Assembly: GCA_905221605.1 (NCBI GenBank)
Contig: CAJNDS010000474.1
Coordinates: 57,501-121,500, forward strand
Source of the DNA: Symbiodinium natans
Lineage: Eukaryota > Sar > Dinophyceae > Suessiales > Symbiodiniaceae
Reading direction: 5' to 3'
DNA: 64,000 nt
In this document: positions 24,936 to 36,000 of the stretch, piece by piece
Layout: every line of letters starts with the position of its first letter
Numbering within the stretch: the stretch's first letter is position 1
Position numbers and translations under genes: made by a program
Notes under the pieces: model-generated
What the model was told of the DNA's origin: nothing
What the model saw: only the letters and a program-made list of their open reading frames with translations
Databases searched by the model: none

Positions 24936-25496
24936 TTTGAGGTGTCGCTCTCCACAGCTTGTCGGTGGATGTGTTGAGCGAAGGCCAGCAGCAGCTTCGT
25001 GCGGAAACTCCTTCACTTAGCCATTGAACCCTGTCACTCACAGATTTGAAGCCCTCCGAGAAGGACTTTAGGTTGCTCTCCAACTTCGGTGTAGGAGCTG
25101 CAGCTCCCAACCAGATATTTTTTTGCCACCTGCTAAGCAGCTGGATAGCCAGCAAGAAGCATCAACAATCTTCATTGCCGCGTCAATAAGTGCAGCTTCG
25201 GATTTCATTGTGCCCACTACAGGACATTCTTTCGTGCGGACCCTCAAAAAGCCATCTATCAAATTTCAAACCCTGAAGAATGTCCGGCTGAACCCTGATG
25301 GCCGCCCACCCAGTGTGGTGCACCGGCATGTGATTTTCTGTGATGCAACCCGAAATGTTCTTACGACATGGCGGAAACTTGGTAACTAGTCTTTAAAGAG
25401 GACCTCCCCCCCCCCCCCGCCCCAACAAAAATCAACTGACCCGGTTTTCATAAAGCTTGACTGTTCAGAAGACTGTTCCGCTGACACACAGATTCT

Positions 25497-25689
25497 GGGA
25501 GCATCGCTGCGGACCTATCCTGCGTTTTTCCAATACTCTGTGCGTCTTGAGCCTGAAGAGGAAACATCTTGCCAAGAGTCTTCATTCAAGACGGGAGCAT
25601 CGCTGCGAACCTATCCTGCGTTTTTCCAATACTCTGTGCATCTTGAGCCTGAAGAGGAACATCTTGCCAAGAGTCTTCATTCAAGACGG
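25497..25689 (+). repeat. 96-bp tandem duplication
   Basis: Two adjacent copies begin GGGAGCATCGCTGCG at 25497 and 25593. They differ by two substitutions and a single A deletion, so the duplication is recent. It contains no recognised motif. Confidence 0.9.
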
Positions 25690-25972
25690 TAAACATGTGA
25701 TTTGAAGGGGCCATTTTTTGCTACACCCTTTCTGGCAAGTTGTCCGAGCATTCACTACGTAGCCCTTGGCTTTATGAAACTTGGTGGCCCCGGGAAGACC
25801 TCTTTGTGCCCGGATCCGTGGTGTGTGAGCTTTTTGAACGCTGCCTCCAAGAGGATGGACACGAGCTCGGCCTCGACGTGCGAATTTGAAGGGAGGTTTG
25901 AAGCATGAGAGAAGTGAGATGCTCCGGAATGTGCAGACCGAGGACACCCTCCTCTTGACATCAGCAACCTAC

Positions 25973-26079
25973 AAGGGGGTTTCCGAAATTTGGGGTACCT
26001 TATTGGGGTCCTGTTTCTGAGGGAATCTTACAATCTGGGGGTCTACATTATGGGTCCGCATACTTTCCTAAACCCCCCA
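25973..26079. mobile_element. foldback family B, copy 3
   Basis: Starts AAGGGGGTTTCCGAAATTTG, has GGGGTACCTTATTGGGGTCC and GGGGGTCTACATTA, and ends in CTAAACCCCCC, the inverted form of the start. Confidence 0.75.
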
Positions 26080-26982
26080 CAAGTCTGCCCTCAGGCAGCA
26101 GCGTGGCCGGAGTCTGCTGCCAGGTGGAGAGCTGTTGCACCGTCGCCCCGGGCCTCCAGAGTTCCGGATGTACATTGCCCTTTTGCAGCACGAATGCTGC
26201 AACACTTCATGCTGAGAGAGTCGGTAGACTGTTCTGCTTCCATGTCAAGGATGGGCCAGAAACATAAGGTGGGGTGCAGGGTTGTTGAGCTGCGCTCCCT
26301 TCTCAGACCGAATAAAAATCCCCGACACTGGTCGAAGCCCGGAACCTGTGCAGTGGACTGAAAAGCCTACATGGGATTGGGGGATTTCGGGGTTCAAGCA
26401 GCCGCACTCAGTGCTGAGCTCAAGGCCCGGACTTTTTGAGCCCATCTGTGACAGGTGTGCACCAGAGCACAGCCGAGCTGGTCAGCGACCGACATTGAGA
26501 TAACATCGTGAAGAGGGGGCTTAGACAATGCCTCCTCCTCTATCCGGGTGCTACGCTCGCAGCCAGGCAAGTCGCCTGTGGAGGATGCATAGCCTGTACA
26601 CAAAAAAACTCTGCTGATTCACAAATCTTCATAACTTTGAAATCTCGGCGGTGGGCACGACGTACTTCTGCTCCTGCTTTCCACGCCGTCGGGAATCGAA
26701 CGTGGAGATGCCAAACGAGCTAGGGATAAACTGCCCCAGAACAACTGTAAATCGCGCGTGCTGTGTTCAAGATTACCTGCGAGTCATGTGCGGAAAAAGA
26801 AGCACATCAGCTGTCTGCAGTTCGATGGCTGGGTGTGGTACGGTGGTTCTGCGGTGGTGTAAGAAAGGGCTTGCCCCCAAAGCAGGGAAGGAGGAGGGCG
26901 AAGCAGCAATTGGCGGTCAATTTACATCAGGAAAAGTTCGGGATGTTCGGGCCGCTCCCGCCTGCAACTGAGCACGAATTAC

Positions 26983-27030
26983 CTTCTTGTCGATCTTCCC
27001 CGTGCTTGTGAGAGGAATGGCGTCCCAGAC
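26983..27030 (-). CDS. acyl-CoA synthetase exon: catalytic lysine motif
   Basis: Encodes VWDAIPLTSTGKIDKK. Acceptor AG lies at 27031-27032 and the donor GTAATT begins at 26982. The Lys in TGK is the residue that contacts the acyl-adenylate in this superfamily. Confidence 0.9.
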
Positions 27031-30000
27031 CTTGCTTCATCCTACATAGTCACTCTTTGTGAGCAAGCTGCTCTGGCCGGGACTGCACTGTAGCCGAATG
27101 CATGGTACAACGCCGCGCAACGCCAGTTTCCAGCCTAGCAATTTGCCACCGAAGTGTCCAGCACATCGTCCGGCAGCTGAAACTTCGCAAAGGCCCTGGA
27201 CAGGTGCCTGAGAGTAGCGGGACATCGGATTCGGAACAATGTCACGGACATGGATGATATCGCCTCCCCATGTGTATGGGAAGAGCCGTGACGATTCTGC
27301 TCTAGGCCCATCCCAGCATCAGTTTTTGGGTCGTAGATTGAAAAATCCAATGCGCGCACGCGAATCAGCTCATCCAGTAGGCGTGAAGTGTAAGATGTGA
27401 TGACAGGTTTCGCGATTTCAGGCAATTCTAAATGACAAGGTTGGAGTGGTCTGCGACCATGAAGCTGCAGTCTGAGCACGAATGCCGGGCAGATCGCAAT
27501 CTCAACAATCTAACTCTTGTTGCAGCCAGCTCACTCTCGAGCTCTTTCAAGCAAGTTGTCTTTGGAAGCACCTGGGTGTAGAGTCACCTCAGCATGATTG
27601 GGCAGAAGGGCTGCCGATGCAGTCCTTCCCCCTCACATGTGCAACAGAAGGGTACATTATAGTAGCTTTGATTTGGTTAGACATTTCCAGTCTGAGCTCC
27701 GATACAGGAAGCCAACAGGAAGGTGAAACGCAGAGTTACTCGCTTACTCGGGCAGGGAGACCCAGGTCAACTGCCGCACTTAGATGGGCAGCTGTTAAGC
27801 TTCCACGAAGTGACAAAGACATGTATGCACCCGCTGGCAGGGTAGCGACAGTCGAGAGGCTACAGCGACAGGCCTCTCATCCCAACGTGGATGCCTTGGA
27901 CAGTCTCTGCATGGAATGGCACCATGTGATGCATCTTCAATGGCTGTCCCGTGATAGCCGCACACCACGCAACCGTGATACACAGCCACTTCGCACGGAG
28001 CCCCGCCCTTCTGCTTACACTGAGCCTGAAGCCGCAACTGATTTCCCCACAGCTTTCGAGCAACCCAGTCAACCCAGGTTGCGGAACACCGACGACGGCC
28101 GCCGCACTAACTCCAGGCAAGCTGGTGAGGGCATTCCTGCAAGCTCTGCCATCTGTAGCCCATCAAAGCACACCCGCCATTGTGGGATTAGGGGAATTAT
28201 TTTTACCGTTGGTCAGGTAGGGATCTTGGATCCCAGTCAGTTTAGTGGAGGCCTGCCGAGGTGGATGGTATCTGGCCTAGGGCCGCAGCACTACGATGTA
28301 GCGACACTCGCACACGGCAAGCTTGAGCTAGGACATAGTTACAGAACCCAAGGACAACCAACCCTAAATCCTCAACCCTCAACCCTAAACCCTAACTGCG
28401 TGTGCCAGCCCGAAGCTGCACATCGGATGAGGCTCGACATTAGCAGCCCCAATTTTGGAGCAACCGAAAGTCCAGACAACGCACGCGTTTCATCCACAAC
28501 TGTGCTAACCTGTTTATGTCAGGTGTCGTCTTAGAATGCTAGCAGAACATCACTCTACCGTCTGTTTTATCTGTTTTCCATAGATCCCTCAAATACCCAA
28601 CACACACGTGCGCCCTGCATACCTAAGCCCCAAAGATGCCCAAAGCGCAGAATGCTGCAGCAGAAAGGCTCCATGTCGATGGAAGAGATCCACTCTCCGC
28701 CTCCCAGCACCCGAACAGTATGTCATGTAGAAGTCGACAGCGAGAAGTACAGTTTGGCGCATCTCGGCACAAGAGGGGTGCCGTGTGCCAGTGCCCATGA
28801 ATCTCTACTAGCAACACAGCTGTGAAGTCTAACACCACACCAGCTCTGCCTGACTTGATGACGTCCTTGGAGCGATCGCCTAAGTGCCAAACACTCTTCA
28901 GCACACTATGACATTGTTAACATCTCCCAACTTGGGCCTGCGTGAAATGCCACGGAATTGATGTACAATGTATCATATCTGTTGCCTGCTTCTGGCTCCT
29001 TGCAAAGCTAAGGCTACACCCCCCCACAATCGCACCTTAAGAAGTTGTAGCCTAGCAGCTGATGATGATGAAGCCGTCCTCGTCGAGCCTACAGAGCGCT
29101 TACCGAACATGTGCCTGGAAAAACAGAACACCCGCTTTCTTGCAGATTGCTGCGCGAAGGCTACGCCGAGCGCCACATTGGAACCTCTGCGCCTACACAA
29201 GCCTGAATTCATTTCTTCGTGTTACACAATTTCGAGACGCGATCGGGCTCCACATCATCTCCGGACAAACCTGACATGAAGCGCCGCCGAGGATCTTTGC
29301 GACGTCCCCGGTTATCAGCCAACCCTGGAAGAACTTGTCGGAAGCATCCACCTGGCACGGGCTTCAGCTGCCACGCTTTGAAGCGCTGATGAGGGAAGCG
29401 CGACTGGTCACTTATCTCAACTAAGAGGTATGGCTCAAGCTGATTCTGGAAGTCCGCTACAATGTAATTAAGGAACCGAAAGGCAAACAACTCTTGGGTG
29501 TGCTGAGCAATGTGCAACACGGCTGTCTTGTCACTAGTACATAACCGCCGCGCTGCTCATAAAGAGGGCGGCTGCTCCTAGTTCCACACATATGACTGCT
29601 GCGGAAACTTCCGTCAAGCCCACTCCGACCTGGAAGTACTCCTGGATGACCCACGGCCCGCGCACAAGCCTTGCACAGAGACGAAATCCCTAAACCCTAA
29701 ACCCCATAAACCCATAAACCCTATCACTATTCTGGCCAGACATGACACCCGCACAGTGCAAGTTGCAAATCTAAGAACTCGCATAGCAGCATAGCAGCAT
29801 AGCAGAGATGGTCAGAGATGGTCCATGGCCTTCGCCTGGCCAAACCTTTATGCTTGTCTTGCCTGTAAAGATGAGGAACATACCGTGCGGCCATCAACGT
29901 GATTGTCTCCATGCCGCTCCAAGAAGCAGCTCACCAGTTTGACCACACGGAGCATCGCGGCTCAGATCCTCAAACTGCGCGATGCGAACCTCCACTCCTT

Positions 30001-33000
30001 CGGCTGGTGTTGCGTTCGTGCGGGGTTGAGACTCTCTCTTCCCGGCGACAAGGATGCTTCAGAGGAAAGCCTGGCTTCATAACCTGTTCATGTGCGGGGG
30101 ATGGGTCTACTGTAAGTTGGACTCGAAACAGGCCGCAAGTGCTGTAAGTGCCACTTGCCGTTGCTTTCTTGTGGAGTAGTAGGGTTCTCAATTTAGGTTG
30201 CATCGTTATGGGTCTGAGGTTGGTGAGGTTATGTGAAGGCAGTGGAAGGAAGGAAGTGCTCCACGAAGCACCTTCACATGCAACCGATTGTGCTAGGTGC
30301 CGAGTCTCCTGGAGTGGGCAAGCCGGCTTTAACCACGTTCTTGAAGGTGTCATTGACGCCTGGCACAGATGGCACAGCAAGTCTTGAATTCCCTGTCGCT
30401 GCATCCATTGCCCTCCATGAAGCTCAGCCTTTGATATTATGATCCGATCCACTTTTTTGATGCTATTCTAAAGGCGCTTTGTGGCAAGATCGACAAACAA
30501 GGCTTGACCAGCAAAGGAGGGAGCCCCTGGGCCAACAAACGTACGAGCAGATAGCCCCATAGAGCAGACAGCACCCCCAACTTCTCTTATCCTCCCTAAA
30601 AGTTCTTCTGAGGCACTCTTCGCCAAATCCGCGACTTTGCCGAGCCGTATTGACATCCTCCGCCCGGCAGGCTTGTAAAAGTGCTTCCGTGCAGCTAGGT
30701 GACTTCCCTCTTTAGCCTATACCCCCCTTAGAACCTTAATCCTTAATAAAAAATAGTATTTTTAACATCCTCTTGGGTTTTATATAAACAAACAATAATT
30801 CCCAAGGGGGATATATAGCAGCCTGTAGCAGCGCTGCCCTCCTAAATCTGCAGCCCAAGCGTCGAACCGAGAGGATTGGTCTCCGTCATTCCCCACACCT
30901 CCCCGCATCTTGGGACAGGACAGGTCTTCTGAGAAGCTACGCTTAGCTTCACAGGGTAGTCTCCAGAAAGCTCTCAGATGTTCCTATGCTCCTCTTCGTG
31001 TCTGCTTCTCGTCCCTTCTTTCATGCCGCCTTTTGAAATCAAGGAAGCAAGAGGTCGACATTCCTGAAGGTTTCGTTAAGGGTGCAGCACGTAGCCACCT
31101 GCAACTCCGAAGCCTTGCTATGGCAACTTCGAGCTGCGCCTTTTTTCTAAAGATCCCGGAACTTTCGCAACTGCTTGCCAACGGCTTCGCAAGGCACTCG
31201 GCCAGAGCCTGAATGAACTCCACACCGAGGTTATCCTTGGTGAGCTGCATGCAGCCCATGCAACTCAGCATAGCTTAACGTCTCAGGTCTTGCGGGAGGT
31301 ATCCTTTGCCACTACAGCTACGGGTAAGGATGGTGACCCTCCTTTCACGAGGCTCGCGTCGTTCGGGGGGCTCCGCGCTGCACAAAACAACCCGATGCTC
31401 GCAGTCACAAGCATCCCGTTCACCAGGCCAGTCGGCATTACGGTGGCAAGCCACTGTGTGGTGGACGACAGCGCGAGTTCCGACTCAGTTACTGTTCAGC
31501 TGAAGGGAATCCTGAGGCCCTGAATATCTCAACCCGAACAATCACGACCCCTCCAAAGGCCAAGGAGTTGCCAGGTAGCTAAGTACCAACGCATCATCTC
31601 CGGAGCTGGGGCGGAGCCTGGACAGGAGTCCGAAGCATGCGCAAGGCTTGTTGTGTGTGGGAAGGCTCTTGCAAGCGTGTCCATGAAGCGCTTGGGCATG
31701 GGGAGCTTGGAGGTCAGTAGCAGTACAGCTCAGTTTGTGCAGTTAAAAATAATCAGTTGGCAGAGTGCCGTAAAACTTTTGTCTTAGCTGGTCCCAGTGC
31801 CCTCGGCGAAGACATTGCGCATTGCCAGCTCCCAGCACAATGAGGCTGCACCGACTACAAGGCTAGCTTTTTGTTCTTCTATCCGGATTTCGTGGTTCAG
31901 AGATGTTCTGAGTCTGAGTCTTTCAGCTCCGCAACAGCTGCTCAGCTCAAGTCAGCAGGAGGCTGAAGTCGTCTCACAAGCTCTGATCTGGGTGGCTCGT
32001 TTTGTAGTTCATGCGCGGCACCTTTTCCCAAGGCAGTCCCGAAGGTGCATTCATGGGTATTGCATTTCTTCCAGTGTGGGAAGTTGAGGGTTGGGAAGCA
32101 TACGTTGGCTGTCGTTCGTCCAAGAGAAACTCGCACTGCATTTCACAAAGTCACAAAGTTAGCACCAGCCTCCACAAACGAGGCGCTGTAAAGCCAACAG
32201 GGGCTTCCACTTCGCAACTCCTTCAGAGACTGGGAAAGACTATGCAGTCGTTACACGCAACGCCTCAGATTGAAAGCACGTGAGTGATAGGAAGGTGCAG
32301 ACTTCCATGCAATTTCTGGCGATACATACACTACAGCACTGAGCTGCTACTCAGCTTGACATGCTCCAGATCTGGCTTCAGACATCTTCCAGCCTATGAA
32401 AGCATCAGCTCATCTCCGAGTATAAGGCCGAACAGCAACCATTCAGGGCGGCAGGCTGCAAATGGAAATGTCAACGGCCCTGAACCCTGCGCACTTCCGT
32501 TTCATCACACAGAACTACCATGGCCATAATCACACTTTCAACAAAAGGCGCCTTCTTTCTGGATCTGTGCACGCACACCCTGCCAAACGGTGGGTACGCC
32601 GCACGACAGCTGCACTTTCCTTTGGTGGGCACACTGGAAGAAATGAATGCAAACTTGGGAGGTTTAGGGTTTAGGGTCTAGGGTTTAGGGCAACTGCGCT
32701 CCAGGCTTCCAGTCTCCGATCGTCTGCAGCAGGGATCCTCCACTTCAGGGAAGGCTTCATCTTAGCTAGAAGATACTTTAGCCAAAGAGACTTCTGCAAT
32801 CACCTGGTTCACACAATGCTCTCCCTTTTATTCTGACAAACACTTACCACTCAAAACCAAGCCGGTGAAAGCGGCCCTCTGTGCCTGGGTCCGTGAAGTG
32901 GGAGGTGAAGACAGCGCGGCAGCCCATCATGAGAATGTTGAAGGGCACACCCCAACCTTGAGAAGCATCCCTGAAAAGTGCTGGTGTAATATTTGTATCA

Positions 33001-36000
33001 TGGGGCCAGGTGATGGCAGGGGGTTGAGATAAGGAGGCTTGCCTTTCTACGGAGACTTTGGAAGGAGAGGAACGGCTCCGGCCGACCTAGTATCAAGAAA
33101 CCTATAGTTTGGGAAATCCACCAGTTGTTATCCGTTAAGCCATGAGCAGGGGCGCGCCTAACCTTTTTTACTCAGAGGGCTTGAGCGTCACAGGTAAGTG
33201 CAACATACATGGAAGCAAAAGTGGAGGGAATGCACAGATATAAAATACACCCCCCTCGTTGAAGCGTGAGAATGCTGAAACGCAGTCAACGAATCCACGG
33301 CAAGCACTACGTGCTGCGTTTTGCTCCTCTACTGTATGTTCAAAGTGCGCTCACCCGAGTTTTAATTCAGGTTCAACGCCACAGATCACCGCGCACCAGC
33401 TTAAGAAATTTGAAGCGCTGGCGGGGATACAAAGGTGGCTCGTGCAAAACAGTGGTTCACTCAGCACCGACCTCAAAAGAAAGGAAAACAGAGCGTCACG
33501 GTCAAGATGCTAAGCTACTCCAGCAGAATTGCGGAACTCAGGACTCACCAGCTGCGATCTCGATGGTCGTAGCGCCAAGGTCCACGGGAGTGCTCCGTAG
33601 TGCGACTCCCTGAGCTCCACCAGGATCCTTGATCCTGCCACTGGCGATCACGCCAGGAACTTGAGGAATGCCAGTCGCCCTGCGACCAAGTGTTGTCGCT
33701 CCACGACCAGCCACGATTCGTGTCACGATCGGCCTCCCCAAAACGGGGGGCATTTTGCGAGGTCCTTCTTGCATCCGCCCGCGCCTGAGCGGCCCGGGAC
33801 GCTTCTGCCGATTCCTTCATCCTTCGGCACGTCTCCTTTGCCCCACCATAATTCTCAGAGAGGATCTCGGCCAAAAAGACTGCCAGATGCTCTTCCTCAT
33901 CGAAGTCCGGGATGCCAATGATGCCCTCCGTAAAGGTGAGGACGTGGGAAACCGCACGGGTGACGCGGATGGTCCGGGCGAATTCCTTCACGCCCATGAA
34001 GTTGCCGAGCCAAGCGTAGCCCATAGGTTCGAGGTTGGGGTCGTCAATGAGGCCGGCCAGGACGAGATCGTCGGCATTCTTGTCAAAGAACACCATGCGG
34101 GCCAGTCCCTCATGATTGACCTTTTTGTTCTCCCAGGCTTTGTTGGAGCCGTAGCCCAACTCACGTTGTTCGCGGGAACGACCTTGATTGGGAAGATAAG
34201 CGCATGCCACGCAGTCCTGAATAGTGAGCCGCCTTCTCGTCCAGCCGCCCTTGATAGCGTGGATCGCGTAGGTGTCGTCCTGGTCGAACTTGTCTACCAT
34301 CGACGTGTAGCCGTGCTTCATGAAGCCTTTGAGATTCTGGCGTGCTAACATGATAGCTCGGCCATCTACGCTCTGCTGTCCCCTCAAATCATGCGTTCCA
34401 GCGGCCTGGCGAATCTTCGCGGCATCCAACTCCCAAAGGCCCTTCCCAAACTGCTCCGCCAGGGCGTCCAAGACATGGGAGCGCTCACGCGCCATCCACA
34501 TTCTGAAGGCGCTCTGGGTGGCCCCACGGGTGACGTAGTAGCCACAGTGGAAACACTTGTGCTGACCTTCGAGACGGAGCTTGCCACAACTGACGCACTG
34601 AACCTGCGTGATTCCCCTGTTCCATCCAGGACGCGGCGCCTGGGTTGCCGGTGCCGTAGAGCGGGTAGCCATTCCTTCATCAGGGACCACTTGCAACTGA
34701 CCTTCAGTCAAACGGTTCCTTCCTGAAGGTGACACCTCGATGACATCGGCGTCAGTGTTGAAGCGAACGCGTAGAGGTGGAAGTTCAGGAACGGTGCTCT
34801 CGACCTCCTCAAGGATGGGAACATCGAACTCCTCCTTGACCAATGGGGCTTCTTCATGCTCGACATCAGGCTCCTCTTGTGCTTCTTGGAGAGGTCCCAC
34901 GGCTTCAACAACCATGCTTCCGGAAGATTCGGCCTCCTCTACCTGAGGGGCATTCTCTTCCTCCTCCCGTCCTTCGGGCCCATCCGTGGCGGACCACAAA
35001 ATTTCATCGGTCCTTGTGTCACGAATATAAAGGACCGTGGACCCGGAGATAGCCTCTCGGCAGAGGACGCCGTCTGATCGGGAGTAAAACAGTCCGGCGC
35101 CCTGACTGAGGGCCTCCATGGTGTTGATGACGATCTCGACGGGGCGATCGCTCCTCACGCCAGGGACGTTTTCTCCCGGCCCTACCTCCCGGTCGGCAAA
35201 ATACACAAAGGCATTCGCGGTGTGGTGCCCGGGGATAAAGCAGGAGTCCAAGATGGCAAAGGCTCGATCCTTGTAGGTGCGGTGGTAGAGCCTGCGTGGA
35301 ATCTTCTCCAGGGGCAAAACCGGCCGACCTTCCCAGGTGGCAGAATGCACATCCATTTCTGCTTCTGGGATCATGCTGAACCAGGCCTCAGCAAGGATCG
35401 AGTCGGGCACCCCTTTCATAGCATCCTTGGAGATGCCTTGGTTCGCCCTAATAAGGGTAGGGTACCCTCCTAGGCCGTAGTACTCGGCGAGGGGGTGGTT
35501 GCGGTCGATTCGCAGCTGGAACCTGCTGCGATTGTCGTTCTTGACGACAGTGAGGAGCATCCCGAGGCCATAATCCTTGTTCGTCTTCTTGTTCCAGGCC
35601 CCGAGAATCCTCCTCGTAGAGCACCACTATCCATCGCCCTGCAGGCCCGGGACGATCTTGCCACGAACAATGCCGGACAAGGCAGTCTTGTGATGCTGGG
35701 GAATGTTGACATACTTGAAGTTCGGCATCTCGTCCTGAAGGATGTCAACCCACTCGGCCTCACCTTCCGGTGGGCATAAATGGATTGCGTCCCAATCGAG
35801 GCCCAGCATGTCGACGAGGCACCAATCGTCATCGGTTGTGTAGTAGCCGGACTTGATGGGCTCGTCGTAGTCAGCCTCGTGTGGGCCCTTCTTTGCCCGT
35901 TTGGGGGCACTGGACTCAGGGTCGGTCCGCTGACGACTGTAGACCTCCCCCCTGGCCAAAAGCTTCTCCTTAGTCTCCCGCGCCGTTGACGACGATGACG

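Larger units (their letters stand above)
24311..26982. other. intergenic or 3' flank, no gene recognised
   Basis: Apart from two family B foldback copies and a 96-bp duplication, nothing was recognised. The 3' end of the acyl-CoA synthetase gene probably lies just below 26983, but its last exon was not identified. Confidence 0.35.

Noticed and set aside
27482-28534. 350-codon plus-strand open frame
   Set aside because: It runs antisense across well-supported acyl-CoA synthetase exons and translates a telomere-like block (TLNP units). No domain was seen.
33099-33249. Alternative 151-bp LTR including AACC
   Set aside because: The polypurine tract fixes one end, and the AAACC duplication at the outer edges favours 147 bp; AACC in the leader is taken as coincidence.
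33668-34348. 226-codon plus-strand frame
   Set aside because: It is antisense to the Tpt1-like ORF and has no recognisable domain.
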